This document shows positions 34,051 to 42,913 of a DNA stretch of 64,000 nt, in pieces. The position numbers and the translations under genes are program-made. Each line of letters begins with the position of its first letter. Within the stretch, counting starts at the first letter, position 1. The stretch lies in the NCBI RefSeq assembly GCF_014127285.1, contig NZ_CP059901.1:2418001-2482000 (forward strand), given 5' to 3'. The notes under the pieces were generated by a model, which saw nothing but the letters and a program-made list of their open reading frames with translations, ran no database searches and had not been told where the DNA came from. Source of the stretch: Mumia sp. ZJ1417. GTDB taxonomy: Bacteria; Actinomycetota; Actinomycetes; Propionibacteriales; Nocardioidaceae.

Positions 34051-34509
34051 TCAGTAGAGAGGAACGTAGATCGTCGCGCCGGCCACGATCTCGCCCGCGC
34101 TCGCGAGCGAGTTGAGGTCGGCGATGTCTTGGACGGTCTCGCGGATGTCGCCCCGAGGGTTGGCCTCGGCCGCGAGGTCCCAGACGGTCTCGCCCGGCTG
34201 CACGGTCACCACCCGGCTCGGGACAGGCTCGCCCGCCTCCGAGGTCGCGATGACCTGCGTGCCCAACCCGACAGTGAGCCCGCCGAAGGCGACCATCGCC
34301 GCGAGGAACACCACGAATCGCCCCCGACGCGTCAACCGGTACGACGGCTTGCGCGGGGCGGCACGACGCTCCGGACGTGCCGTGGGCCGCGTCGGCGCCG
34401 TGTGCGCCGCCGGCCTCCCCTTGCCTGCGGGGTGACGCGCCACCGCTCGGGTCAGCGGCGTGTCGAGGGTGATCACGGTGCGGTCGCAGGTGCTGGGGAC
34501 GGTGCTCAT
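34051..34509 (-). CDS. LysM-domain membrane protein divergent from lexA
   Basis: A 152-residue protein: a Pro/Arg-rich cytoplasmic head, one membrane span (FVVFLAAMVAFGGLTVGLGTQV) and a C-terminal LysM peptidoglycan-binding domain (VVTVQPGETVWDLAAEANP to the end). The ATG at 34509 has AGGAGGA upstream. In mycobacteria and corynebacteria the gene divergent from lexA is an SOS-induced cell-division or cell-wall factor (Rv2719c/ChiZ or DivS). Position, LysM domain and the shared LexA boxes suggest the same kind of role here, halting division during DNA damage. Confidence 0.8.
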   Translation of the reverse strand: MSTVPSTCDRTVITLDTPLTRAVARHPAGKGRPAAHTAPTRPTARPERRAAPRKPSYRLTRRGRFVVFLAAMVAFGGLTVGLGTQVIATSEAGEPVPSRVVTVQPGETVWDLAAEANPRGDIRETVQDIADLNSLASAGEIVAGATIYVPLY

Positions 34510-34590
34510 CGTGTCCTCCTGGTCTCGGACTCGTACGGCCTGCCCGACGGCGGCGAGACGGCTGACCAGCTGGTGGATCCGTAGCCGGAG

Positions 34591-34606
34591 CCGAACACGC
34601 GTTCGA
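34591..34606. promoter_or_regulatory. LexA box 1 (LysM side)
   Basis: CCGAACACGCGTTCGA, 15/16 to TCGAAC-N4-GTTCGA, directly abutting box 2. Confidence 0.75.
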
Positions 34607-34622
34607 TCGAACATGTGTACGA
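34607..34622. promoter_or_regulatory. LexA box 2 (LysM side)
   Basis: TCGAACATGTGTACGA, one mismatch in the second half-site; head to tail with box 1. Confidence 0.7.
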
Positions 34623-34659
34623 ACCTAACCACACGCACCGACAGATGTGAAGGACCCGC

Positions 34660-34675
34660 TCGAACAAACTTTCGA
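34660..34675. promoter_or_regulatory. LexA box 3
   Basis: TCGAACAAACTTTCGA, one mismatch, in the middle of the lexA/LysM divergent region. Confidence 0.7.
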
Positions 34676-34696
34676 GTGTCGTACGACACGCGCCGG

Positions 34697-34712
34697 TCGA
34701 ACATATGTTTGA
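34697..34712. promoter_or_regulatory. LexA box 4 overlapping the lexA -35
   Basis: TCGAACATATGTTTGA. Its last four bases lie within the -35 hexamer TTGATC of lexA, so LexA binding would block its own promoter. Confidence 0.8.
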
Positions 34713-34737
34713 TCGAACCGCCGCCCGGTACTAGGGT
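34709..34737 (+). promoter_or_regulatory. lexA promoter (leaderless)
   Basis: TTGATC (34709-34714), a 17-bp spacer and TAGGGT (34732-34737), then 6 nt to the ATG at 34744. Confidence 0.65.
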
Positions 34738-34743
34738 CAGTAC

Positions 34744-35457
34744 ATGACCAAAGCCGAGGTTTCCGAGCTCCCCGACGGCCCACCGGACGCGAGCGGGCTG
34801 ACTCCCCGCCAGCGCCGCGTGCTCGAGATCATCCGCGAATCGATCGAGCAGAAGGGCTACCCGCCCAGCATGCGCGAGATCGGCGCTGCGGTGGGTCTCG
34901 CGAGCGTCTCCTCGGTCGCTCACCAGCTCAAGGTCCTCGAGCGCAACGGCTTCGTCCGCCGCGACCCCAACCGCCCGCGCGCGATCGAGGTCTTCCTTCC
35001 CGACGTCCTCGCGGCCCGCCGCTCGATCGGCGACGCACTCGACTTCGGCTTCGACGACACCGCGTCCGGCGACGCGCGCCCCGCGCCAGCGTACGTGCCG
35101 ATGGTCGGCCGGATCGCCGCCGGTGGGCCGATCCTGGCCGAGGAGCGCGTCGAGGAGATCATGCCGCTCCCCCGCACGCTCGTCGGCGAGGGCACCTTGT
35201 TCATGCTCGAGGTCCGCGGAGACTCGATGGTCGATGCCGCGATCTGCGACGGCGATTACGTGGTCGTCCGTCAGCAGCCGACCGCCGAGAACGGCGAGAT
35301 CGTCGCTGCCCTCCTCGACGGCGAGGCGACCGTCAAGACACTGCAGCGCAAAGACGGCGAGATCTGGCTCCTCCCCCACAACCCGGCGTACGACCCGATC
35401 GACGGCACCGACGCCACGATCCTCGGCAAGGTCACCACGGTCATGCGACGCGTCTGA
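34744..35457 (+). CDS. lexA: SOS repressor LexA
   Basis: A 237-residue repressor of DNA-damage genes. The N-terminal winged helix ([33 protein letters not shown]...) binds SOS boxes. The self-cleavage site Ala126-Gly127 lies in [10 protein letters not shown], with catalytic Ser161 (RGDSMVDA) and Lys198 (ATVKTLQR). RecA filaments trigger cleavage. Four LexA boxes precede it, one overlapping the -35. It faces the LysM gene and converges with dinG. Confidence 0.98.
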   Translation: MTKAEVSELPDGPPDASGLTPRQRRVLEIIRESIEQKGYPPSMREIGAAVGLASVSSVAHQLKVLERNGFVRRDPNRPRAIEVFLPDVLAARRSIGDALDFGFDDTASGDARPAPAYVPMVGRIAAGGPILAEERVEEIMPLPRTLVGEGTLFMLEVRGDSMVDAAICDGDYVVVRQQPTAENGEIVAALLDGEATVKTLQRKDGEIWLLPHNPAYDPIDGTDATILGKVTTVMRRV

Positions 35458-35473
35458 CCCCACGTGTCGTGTG

Positions 35474-35506
35474 GTGGGCGCGAGATCCCCTCGGTCTCGC
35501 GCCCAC
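35474..35506. terminator. Hairpin terminator after lexA
   Basis: A perfect 12-bp stem (GTGGGCGCGAGA with TCTCGCGCCCAC) and a 9-nt loop, 17 nt beyond the lexA stop. Confidence 0.8.
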
Positions 35507-35567
35507 ATGTGTGTCCGGACCCGCCCCGCGACGACCCCTCCCGCGCTCGCCGGCGAGCCCGCGCCTG

Positions 35568-35637
35568 GGGTACCCCAGCGAAGGCGCACCGACCCCAGCG
35601 AGCACGGTCGGGGCAGTGCGCGTTCGCTGGGGTACCC
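35568..35637. repeat. Long nested inverted repeat between lexA and dinG
   Basis: Arms at 35568-35588 and 35617-35637 match over 20 of 21 positions; inside is a second hairpin (CCGACC at 35589-35594 with GGTCGG at 35606-35611). It lies in the gap between convergent genes and may be the dinG terminator or a REP-type palindrome. Confidence 0.7.
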
Positions 35638-35682
35638 GAGCCGGCGCACCGGCGAAAACACCGGCGAGCCGTCACCTGTACG

Positions 35683-37719
35683 TCAGTTGGCGGACGCGGC
35701 CGCGTCGAGCCGCTCGAGCGCTCCCAAGATCTGCCCGCGATCGACCGTCCGCCACATCGGCGGCATCGAGGAAGCGAGGAACGACCCGTACCGCGCCTTG
35801 GCCAGGCGGGAGTCGAGCACCGCGACGACGCCGCGGTCGTCGGAGCGGCGGATGAGCCGTCCGGCCCCTTGAGCCAGCAGGAGCGCGGCATGGGTCGCGG
35901 CCACCGCCATGAAGCCGTTGCCGCCCTTGCGTTCGACGAGGCGCTGGCGAGCGCTCATCAGCGGGTCGTCGGGTCGAGGGAACGGGATCCGGTCGATGAT
36001 CACGAGCTGACACGTCGTGCCGGGCAGATCGATGCCCTGCCACAGGCTCAACGTGCCGAAGAGGCACGTGTGCGGGTCTTCGGTGAACCGGCGCGCCAGC
36101 TCGGGCAGCTGCGCGTCTCCTTGGCACAGCACCTCGATCTCCGGCAGCCGCTCGCGGACGACCTCGGTCGCCGCCTCGGCGGCCCGCCGTGACGAGAAGA
36201 GCCCGAGCGTACGCCCGCCTGCCGCACGGACGAGGTCGACGATCTCGTCCGCGGTCGCGTCGGCCATCCCGTCGCGCCCCGGCGGCGGCAGGTGGCGCGC
36301 GACGTAGAGCATCGCCTGCTTCGCGTAGTCGAACGGCGAGCCCACGTCGACCGCGTCCCATGCGAAGTCGCGTTCGTCGGACTCGGCCTTGTCCGCGGGG
36401 CCGACCCCGACCTGCTCCGTCGCCCACAGCCCGACCGACCGCGCCACGGAGTCGAAGCCGCCACCCAGCTTGAGCGTCGCGCTGGTGAGCACGACCGTGT
36501 TCTCGCCGAACAGCTTGTCGCGCAACGTCAGTGCCACGTCGACGGGCGCGATACGCAGCTCGTTGCCGCCACGCGAGCCCTCACGTTCGGCGAGCCACAG
36601 GACGTCGGCCTCGGACGCCGCCGCCATGCGTTCGGCGACCTTGCGGACCTCGTCGACGAGCCCCTTGACCTGCTGGCGAGCCGCATCAGTCTCACCCTCC
36701 TGCGACTCCTTCGGGATCGCAGAGTGGCACGCGCGCGCGGTGTCTCGTACGAGGGCCAGCGCGTCCGCGAGCTGGTCGGTCGGTGACGCGATGCGACCCG
36801 GCGGGGTCACCTCGAGAGCGTCGCGCAGCGCGTCGGTCGCGTCCTCGAGGTCATCGGCCTCCCGCCCGCGGACGAAGGCCCGGGCGCGGCGCGCGGCCCG
36901 CTCGACCATCGGAGGCGACAGCTCGGCCGTCGAGGCCTGGGTGACTCGGGCGACCAGCTCGTGGGCCTCGTCCACGACGACGGTGTCGTACTCGGGGAGC
37001 ATCGGAACTCCGTCGATCGCGTCGATCGCGAGGAGCGCGTGGTTGGTGACGACCAGGTCGGCATCGGCGGCGTCGTCGCGCGCCCGCTCGGCGAAGCACT
37101 CCTGCGCGTACGGGCAGCGGGCGGCGCCGAGGCACTCCCGCGCGTGGACGCTCACCTGGCGCCACGCCCGCTCGGTGTGCGAGGGCGCCGAGTCCCGGTC
37201 GCCCACGCCGCTCCGGTCGGTCTCCTCCTCGGCCCATGCCCGCAGGGTCACGACCTCCTCACCGAGCGAGCCCGACGGCGCCTCGATCAGGACGCCCTGC
37301 TCGTCGGGCGCGCCCTCGCGGATGCGGTGGAGGCAAGCGTAGTTGCCGCGGCCCTTGACGACCGCGTGCTTCGGCGTGCGTGAGAGAACGGTCCGGGCAC
37401 CGTCGAGTAGCGCCGGGATGTCGCGCTCGACGAGCTGGTGCTGGAGGTTGAGGGTCGCGGTCGCCACGACGACACGGCGGTCGTGCAGCAGGCTCGGCAC
37501 GAGGTAGCCGAGCGACTTGCCGGTGCCCGTCCCGGCCTGCACCAGCAGGTGCTCGCCGCGCGCGAAGGCGCCGGCGACCGCTTCGGCCATCTGGACCTGC
37601 CCCGGTCGTTCGGTGCCACCCACGGCCTCGACGGCTGCATGGAGGACGGCGCCGACCTGCGCGCGTCGCTCGGGATCGGCGTCGGGCGCTGCGGGGTGTT
37701 CCGAGATCGACGAGGTCAC
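35683..37719 (-). CDS. dinG: DinG-family ATP-dependent DNA helicase
   Basis: A 678-residue XPD/DinG-type 5'-3' helicase. Walker A QAGTGTGKS is at about 61-69, the DEAH box in VVVDEAHELV, and late motifs LWQGIDLPG and QGAGRLIRR near the C-terminus. Four Cys (YACLHRIREG, then ECLGAARCPYAQECF) are placed to hold an iron-sulphur cluster between motifs Ia and II. It unwinds replication- or transcription-blocking structures. The GTG at 37719 lies 6 nt after a TAGGCT hexamer (leaderless). It converges with lexA; no LexA box was seen at its own promoter. Confidence 0.92.
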   Translation of the reverse strand: MTSSISEHPAAPDADPERRAQVGAVLHAAVEAVGGTERPGQVQMAEAVAGAFARGEHLLVQAGTGTGKSLGYLVPSLLHDRRVVVATATLNLQHQLVERDIPALLDGARTVLSRTPKHAVVKGRGNYACLHRIREGAPDEQGVLIEAPSGSLGEEVVTLRAWAEEETDRSGVGDRDSAPSHTERAWRQVSVHARECLGAARCPYAQECFAERARDDAADADLVVTNHALLAIDAIDGVPMLPEYDTVVVDEAHELVARVTQASTAELSPPMVERAARRARAFVRGREADDLEDATDALRDALEVTPPGRIASPTDQLADALALVRDTARACHSAIPKESQEGETDAARQQVKGLVDEVRKVAERMAAASEADVLWLAEREGSRGGNELRIAPVDVALTLRDKLFGENTVVLTSATLKLGGGFDSVARSVGLWATEQVGVGPADKAESDERDFAWDAVDVGSPFDYAKQAMLYVARHLPPPGRDGMADATADEIVDLVRAAGGRTLGLFSSRRAAEAATEVVRERLPEIEVLCQGDAQLPELARRFTEDPHTCLFGTLSLWQGIDLPGTTCQLVIIDRIPFPRPDDPLMSARQRLVERKGGNGFMAVAATHAALLLAQGAGRLIRRSDDRGVVAVLDSRLAKARYGSFLASSMPPMWRTVDRGQILGALERLDAAASAN

Positions 37720-37725
37720 CGACGC

Positions 37726-37731
37726 AGCCTA
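37726..37731 (-). promoter_or_regulatory. -10 hexamer of dinG (leaderless)
   Basis: TAGGCT on the minus strand, 6 nt before the GTG start at 37719. Confidence 0.55.
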
Positions 37732-37825
37732 CCGAGCCGCGCGGACGTCCCGTGGCGGCGACTCACAGGCTCGTACGCCGCGACGGCGAGTCACCATCCG
37801 GTAACGATTGAGGGCCCGCTCGGAC

Positions 37826-37839
37826 TAAGCGCTTGCTTA
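37826..37839. promoter_or_regulatory. Palindromic operator candidate before the liv operon
   Basis: TAAGC-GCTT-GCTTA is a 5-bp inverted repeat around a 4-nt spacer, resembling TetR-family operators. It lies 98 nt upstream of livG in the dinG/liv divergent region. No cognate regulator is adjacent. Confidence 0.45.
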
Positions 37840-37936
37840 CCCCACTCAGGTCGGTAGCGTTCGGCGTCACGACGTCATGTGGTCTGGATCACACCTCCCT
37901 GCCCGGATGACACCGCCCCCTCTCGGAAGGACGCGC

Positions 37937-38803
37937 ATGACCCCTCCCGTCGAGCCCACTCCCGACCCGCCGCCGCACGGCGCGTTCGTGGCCGAAGGCG
38001 TGACCGTCCGCTTCGGCGGCCTCGTCGCTCTCGACGACGTCGGCGTACGGGTCGAGCCCGGCCAGGTCCACGGAGTGATCGGCCCGAACGGCGCTGGCAA
38101 GACGACGTTCTTCAACGTCTGCTGCGGCTTCGTCCGCCCCGACGAGGGGTCGCTCACCTGGGAAGGCTCACGCCTGGAGAATCTCCGCGCCCACGACCTG
38201 GCAGGCCTCGGCATCGCCCGTACGCTGCAGGGCGTCGGGCTGTTCACGGGCATGAGCGCGCTCGAGAACGTGATGACCGGTGCTGCCGTCCGGTCCAGCA
38301 GCGGGTTCGTGTCGGCGGCCTTCGGACTCCCTCGAGGGCGCCGCGACGAGCAGGCGCTGCGCGAGCGCGCGATGCAGGCGCTGGCCGACCTGGGAGCCGC
38401 GCACCTCGCGCCGCGCTATCCGGGCATGCTGCCGTACCCCGACCAGAAGAAGGTCGCGCTGGCCCGTGCCCTCGTGGCCGAGCCGCGCCTCCTCCTGCTC
38501 GACGAGCCCGCCGCTGGTCTGTCCGAGGGCGAGATGGACGAGCTCGGCGATCTCGTACGCCGCCTCACGGACCGCATGTCCGTGCTCCTCGTCGAGCACC
38601 ACATGGATCTCGTCATGCGTATCTGCGACACGATCACCGTCCTCGACTTCGGTCAGGTGATCGCGCGCGGCACGCCTGCGGAGGTCCGCGACGACCCGTT
38701 GGTCATCGCCGCCTACCTCGGCGCCGAGGTGACGGGCGGCAGCGAGATCGACACGACCTCGCTCGATGCCGGACCGGCTGTCGCCGTGACGAAGGAGGGC
38801 TGA
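37937..38803 (+). CDS. livG: Branched-chain amino-acid ABC transporter ATPase LivG-like
   Basis: A 288-residue ABC ATPase of the LivG type. Walker A is GPNGAGKTTF, then LARTLQGVGLF (Q-loop), a degenerate signature region (LPYPDQKKVALARAL) and Walker B LLLLDEPAAGL, with the switch His in VEHHMD. LivG ATPases pair with LivF to power import. The start at 37937 is fixed by GGAAGGA 6 nt upstream. It is first of a five-gene operon; the next start is 3 nt beyond its stop. Confidence 0.9.
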   Translation: MTPPVEPTPDPPPHGAFVAEGVTVRFGGLVALDDVGVRVEPGQVHGVIGPNGAGKTTFFNVCCGFVRPDEGSLTWEGSRLENLRAHDLAGLGIARTLQGVGLFTGMSALENVMTGAAVRSSSGFVSAAFGLPRGRRDEQALRERAMQALADLGAAHLAPRYPGMLPYPDQKKVALARALVAEPRLLLLDEPAAGLSEGEMDELGDLVRRLTDRMSVLLVEHHMDLVMRICDTITVLDFGQVIARGTPAEVRDDPLVIAAYLGAEVTGGSEIDTTSLDAGPAVAVTKEG

Positions 38804-38805
38804 CC

Positions 38806-39525
38806 GTGCTCACGATCGCCAACCTCACCACCACGTACGGGCCGGTCCGTGCTCTCGACGCCGTCGACATGACGGTCGAGACCGGACGCATCACGGCGGT
38901 GCTCGGCGCCAACGGTGCCGGCAAGACCTCGCTGCTGCGGACCGTGTCCGGGCTCGTCCGCCCGACGTCGGGAACGATCACGCTCGACGGCACCGACATC
39001 ACCGGCGCGCCCGTCGAGTCGATGGTGCACCGCGGGATGGCCCACGTCCCCGAGGGCCGCGGCGTCATCGCCGAGCTCACCGTGGAGGAGAACCTTCGCC
39101 TCGGCGCCCGCGGCGCAGCCAAACGTCCGGACGACGTGCCGGCTCCGGTCCGCTCGCTCGACGACGCCTATCAGCTGTTCCCCGTGCTCGGCGACCGCCG
39201 CAGCGCGCAGGCGCACACGCTGTCCGGCGGCGAGCGTCAGATGCTCGTCATCGCACGTGCCCTGCTGTCGCGGCCGACGCTACTGCTCCTCGACGAGCCC
39301 TCGCTGGGTCTCGCTCCGCGGATCGTGGCGCAGATCTTCGATCTGATCCGCCGCCTGGTCGCCGACTCCGGCCTCACGGTGCTCCTCGTCGAGCAGAACG
39401 CCCGCAGCGCCCTGTCCATCGCGCACACCGGTGTCGTGCTCAACCTCGGCAAGGTCGTCGTGACCGAGTCCGCCGAGGTCCTGCGCAACGACGCCGCGCT
39501 CCGTCACTCATACCTCGGGTTCTGA
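38806..39525 (+). CDS. livF: Branched-chain amino-acid ABC transporter ATPase LivF-like
   Basis: A 239-residue second ATPase. Walker A GANGAGKTSLL, Q-loop in AHVPEGRGVIAELTVEENLRLG, signature LSGGERQML, Walker B LLLLDEPSLGL and switch His replaced by Gln (LVEQNARSAL), as is usual in LivF. The GTG at 38806 has AAGGAGGG upstream. It forms the heterodimeric motor with LivG on the inner membrane face. Confidence 0.9.
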   Translation: MLTIANLTTTYGPVRALDAVDMTVETGRITAVLGANGAGKTSLLRTVSGLVRPTSGTITLDGTDITGAPVESMVHRGMAHVPEGRGVIAELTVEENLRLGARGAAKRPDDVPAPVRSLDDAYQLFPVLGDRRSAQAHTLSGGERQMLVIARALLSRPTLLLLDEPSLGLAPRIVAQIFDLIRRLVADSGLTVLLVEQNARSALSIAHTGVVLNLGKVVVTESAEVLRNDAALRHSYLGF

Positions 39526-39535
39526 GGAGGAGACC

Positions 39536-40426
39536 ATGACCGACGACATCCAAAAGCTCGTCAACGTCCTGCTCAACGGACTCACCCAGGGCATCGTGAT
39601 CGCCGCGTTCGCGCTCGCCCTCGTGCTGATCTTCCGGTCGACCCGGATCATCAACTTCGCTCAGGGCTCGCAGGCGATGTTCACCACCTACATCGCCCTG
39701 GCGCTGCTCAACCAGGACTTCCCCTACTGGGCTGCATTCGCGGGCGCGCTCGCCGCCGGCTTCGTGATCGGCGCCCTGCTCGAGCGGGTCGTCATCCGAC
39801 CGCTCGAGGACGGCATGGAGCTCAACATCGTCATCGCGACCCTCGGTCTGTACGTGGCGATCCAGGCGCTGGCCGCGATCCTGTTCGGGTCCGACTACCA
39901 GTCGTTCCCGTCGCCCTTCGGCATGGCCGGGTTCCAGGCCGGCGACCTCAACCTCGCGCTCACGCCGACCAGCATCTTCGTCGTCTGCACGGTCGGTGTC
40001 GTCGTCGTCGGACTCACGCTGCTGTTCCAGAAGACGCAGCTCGGGCTCACGATGCGCGCGGCGGCCTTCGACGGCGAGGTCTCACGCATCCTCGGGATCA
40101 AGGTCTCGCACCTGCTCACCTTCGGGTGGGCGCTGGCCGGTCTCGTCGGGTCGGTCGCCGGGATCCTCGTGGCGACGGGCACCTTCATCTATCCGAGCTA
40201 CATGGAGACGTTGATCGCGTTCGGGTTCATCGCCGCGGTCATCGGCGGGCTCGACAGCCCGGTCGGCGCCGTCGTCGGTGGCCTCCTGCTCGGCGTGGTC
40301 AACTCCGTCGTCTCCGGGTACGTGGCCTCCGGACTCGTCACGATGGCCGCGTTCGTCCTCTTGATCGTCGTCCTGCTGCTCAAGCCCGGGGGTCTCTTCT
40401 CCAGCACGAAGGCCAGGAGGGTCTGA
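39536..40426 (+). CDS. livH: Branched-chain amino-acid ABC transporter permease LivH-like
   Basis: A 296-residue inner-membrane permease with about eight hydrophobic helices. The start (LLNGLTQGIVIAAFALALVLIFRSTRIINFAQG) is the LivH signature, and the EAA-like cytoplasmic loop is in RAAAFDGEVSRILGI. GAGGAG lies a few nt before the ATG. It partners LivM to form the channel. Confidence 0.92.
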   Translation: MTDDIQKLVNVLLNGLTQGIVIAAFALALVLIFRSTRIINFAQGSQAMFTTYIALALLNQDFPYWAAFAGALAAGFVIGALLERVVIRPLEDGMELNIVIATLGLYVAIQALAAILFGSDYQSFPSPFGMAGFQAGDLNLALTPTSIFVVCTVGVVVVGLTLLFQKTQLGLTMRAAAFDGEVSRILGIKVSHLLTFGWALAGLVGSVAGILVATGTFIYPSYMETLIAFGFIAAVIGGLDSPVGAVVGGLLLGVVNSVVSGYVASGLVTMAAFVLLIVVLLLKPGGLFSSTKARRV

Positions 40427-41514
40427 TGACGACCGATGCCGCCACGAGGCCCGCAAAGCGCCTGCTCGATCTCAACCTCACGCGCAGCCTGCTGATCAGC
40501 GTCGCCGTCCTGCTCCTCGGCGTTCTCCTGCTGGAGTCCACCGACCGCTACACCAACACCCAGCTCTCCTCGCTCGCCTACTACGCCATCGCGGCGATCG
40601 GCCTGACCGCTCTCACAGGGCTCAACGGTCAGATCTCGCTCGGCCACGGGGCGCTGATGGCCGTCGGCGCCTACACGACGGCGCTGATGCTCGACACCGA
40701 GACTCCGCTGCCGTTCCCCGTCGTCGCGCTGGCCGCGGTCGTCGTGACGTCGCTCGTCGGGTTCGTCGTCGGCATCGGCGCGGCACGTCTCCACGGGCCG
40801 TACCTCGCCGGTGCCACGCTCGCGCTGGCCGTCGCGCTGCCGAGCGTCGCGCTCTACTTCAAGGGCACCTTCAACGGGGAGGTCGGACTCACCGTCGTCC
40901 AGCCACGGCCGCCGGAGTGGTTCGTGTCGTTCATCGACGCGGTGTCGGGCGAGTTCGTGACGTCGACGAAGTACGTCGCCTACCTCGGCCTGTTCTGCTT
41001 GGTCGTCGCCCTCTTCTTCGCGCTCAACCTGCGCCGTTCCAAGATCGGGCGCCACTGGCGCGCGGTCCGCGACCAGGAGGTCGCGGCGGAGATCGCCGGC
41101 ATCAACCTCGGCCGTACCCGCGTGCAGGCGTTCGTCATCAGCGCCGCGTACGCCGGGCTGGCCGGCGCCGTCATGGCGATCGTTGCGCGGCTCGCCGCGC
41201 CGGGCTCCTTCTCAATCGTCCTCTCGCTCTCGCTGCTCACCGCCGCGGTGATCGGTGGGCTCGGCAGCATCACCGGAGCGTTCATCGGCGCTGCGGTGCT
41301 GGTCTTCCTGCCGCCGTGGGTGACCTCGATGTCGACCGGGCCGGGCGGCCTGTCGGACACCCAGGCCGCTCAGATGTCGCCGTTGATCTACGGCATCGTC
41401 CTCGTCCTCGTGATGCTCCTCGCACCTGGAGGAGTGATGGGGACCCTCTCGACGGCATGGCGGCGAGCACGCCTGCGCCGTCTCCACCCCGCAACACCCA
41501 CCCAGAAGGGATGA
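40426..41514 (+). CDS. livM: Branched-chain amino-acid ABC transporter permease LivM-like
   Basis: A 362-residue permease with a LivM-type core: YYAIAAIGLTALTGLNGQISLGHGALMAVGAY and the coupling loop RDQEVAAEIAGINLGRTRV. The start ATG overlaps the livH stop. The tail is short and basic. Confidence 0.92.
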   Translation: MTTDAATRPAKRLLDLNLTRSLLISVAVLLLGVLLLESTDRYTNTQLSSLAYYAIAAIGLTALTGLNGQISLGHGALMAVGAYTTALMLDTETPLPFPVVALAAVVVTSLVGFVVGIGAARLHGPYLAGATLALAVALPSVALYFKGTFNGEVGLTVVQPRPPEWFVSFIDAVSGEFVTSTKYVAYLGLFCLVVALFFALNLRRSKIGRHWRAVRDQEVAAEIAGINLGRTRVQAFVISAAYAGLAGAVMAIVARLAAPGSFSIVLSLSLLTAAVIGGLGSITGAFIGAAVLVFLPPWVTSMSTGPGGLSDTQAAQMSPLIYGIVLVLVMLLAPGGVMGTLSTAWRRARLRRLHPATPTQKG

Positions 41515-41519
41515 GATCC

Positions 41520-42845
41520 ATGGCTCATCAGCCCAAGCCGGCGCGCAGGAGTCGCCGACTCGTACTCGGGGCGGCACTCGCCGCCTCCGCACTGGTCGTC
41601 GCCGCGTGCGGTGGCGGTGATGACGACGGCGGCTCGACCGATGTCGGCCTCACCGAGGACTCGATCAAGATCGGCGGTCACTTCCCGCTCACGGGTGTCG
41701 CAGCGCCCGGCTACAGCGAGATCCCGCTCGGTCACAAGGCCTACTACGACTTCGTCAACGCCAACGGCGGCGTCGGCGGCCGTGACATCGAGTTCATCGC
41801 CAAGGACGACGGCTACAACCCGGCCAAGACGTCCGAGGTCGTCAACGAGCTGGTCCTCAACGACGAGGTGTTCGCGATCGTCGCCGGCCTGGGCACGCCG
41901 ACCCACCAGGCGGTGACGAACTTCCTCAACGCCGAGGGTGTGCCTGACCTGACGGTCTCGTCCGGGTCGCTCCTCTGGGACAACCCCGAGGAGCTGCCGA
42001 TGACCTTCGGGTGGCAGCCCGACTACGAGTCCGAGGGCAAGGTCATCGGCCAGTACATCGCCGAGAACATGCCCGACGCCAAGGTCGGCATCTTCGGCCA
42101 GGACGACGAGCTCGGCGAGGACGGCACCCGCGGCCTCGAGCAGTTCATCGACGACCAGATCGTCGCCCAGGTGAAGTACGTCCCCGGCAACACCGACGTC
42201 GGCCCGCAGATCGCCGAGCTGCAGAAGTCGGGCGCGGATGTCGTCGTGGGCTTCAACGTCCCGTCCTACACCGCACTCTCGCAGCTGGTGTCGATGAAGC
42301 TCAACTTCAAGCCGACCTGGTTCTACACCAACGTCGGCTCCGACTCGGGGCTCGTCGGCTCGCTCCTCGAGGAGTTCTCGCAGGGCGCCGTCAAGGGCGC
42401 GAGCCCGTTGGCCGGTGTCTACACGACCACCTACATGCCGCAGGCCTCCGAGCCGGAGAACGACTGGACGAAGCTGTGGCAGAAGGTCTGGGACGAGTAC
42501 GGTGATGGATCGCCGCTGACCAACTACAAGGTGTACGGCATGTCGCAGGCGTTCACGCTCGTCGACGCGCTGCAGCGGACGGGCGACGACCTGAGCCGTG
42601 AGTCCATCGTGGAGACCTTCGAGCAGGACGGTGCGGACCTCGGTGGCCCGAACTACGTGCCGTTCCGCTATTCCGAGGACCGCCACGCGGGCATCGGCGG
42701 CCTGAAGCTCGTCGAGATCCAGGCCAACGGCACGACCGCCGACAAGACCCCGGTCCTCCAGACCGACGTCGGTGACGCGCCGATCGAGGAGTACACCGGA
42801 GACGCCAGCACCCCGCCGTCGTCCGGCATTCCTGGGAAGGACTAG
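41520..42845 (+). CDS. livJ: Branched-chain amino-acid ABC transporter substrate-binding lipoprotein
   Basis: A 441-residue type I periplasmic-binding-fold lipoprotein. The signal peptide ends in the lipobox VVAAC (Cys near 27), followed by DDDGG linker residues. The mature domain opens with IKIGGHFPLTGVAAPGY and contains DGYNPAKTSEVVNELV. The ATG at 41520 is preferred because AGAAGGG lies 10 nt upstream; the ATG at 41511 would be too close. It captures the ligand outside the cell for LivHMGF. The exact substrate (leucine/isoleucine/valine, or another small amide such as urea) is not proven. A strong terminator follows. Confidence 0.88.
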   Translation: MAHQPKPARRSRRLVLGAALAASALVVAACGGGDDDGGSTDVGLTEDSIKIGGHFPLTGVAAPGYSEIPLGHKAYYDFVNANGGVGGRDIEFIAKDDGYNPAKTSEVVNELVLNDEVFAIVAGLGTPTHQAVTNFLNAEGVPDLTVSSGSLLWDNPEELPMTFGWQPDYESEGKVIGQYIAENMPDAKVGIFGQDDELGEDGTRGLEQFIDDQIVAQVKYVPGNTDVGPQIAELQKSGADVVVGFNVPSYTALSQLVSMKLNFKPTWFYTNVGSDSGLVGSLLEEFSQGAVKGASPLAGVYTTTYMPQASEPENDWTKLWQKVWDEYGDGSPLTNYKVYGMSQAFTLVDALQRTGDDLSRESIVETFEQDGADLGGPNYVPFRYSEDRHAGIGGLKLVEIQANGTTADKTPVLQTDVGDAPIEEYTGDASTPPSSGIPGKD

Positions 42846-42869
42846 CCCTGGAGGCCTAGCCCCGACCGT

Positions 42870-42907
42870 ACGGGCGCCGACTCACCTGCGGGTGGGTCGG
42901 CGCCCGT
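42870..42907. terminator. Bidirectional terminator between livJ and hflX
   Basis: A 17-bp stem, complementary except for one G-T wobble, with a TGCG loop; it serves both convergent genes. Confidence 0.85.
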
Positions 42908-42913
42908 CGCGTG

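Noticed and set aside
34510-35661. Upstream extension of the LysM gene to 536 residues
   Set aside because: The extension is antisense to lexA and its promoter; the ATG at 34509 has a strong ribosome-binding site and starts the recognisable protein.
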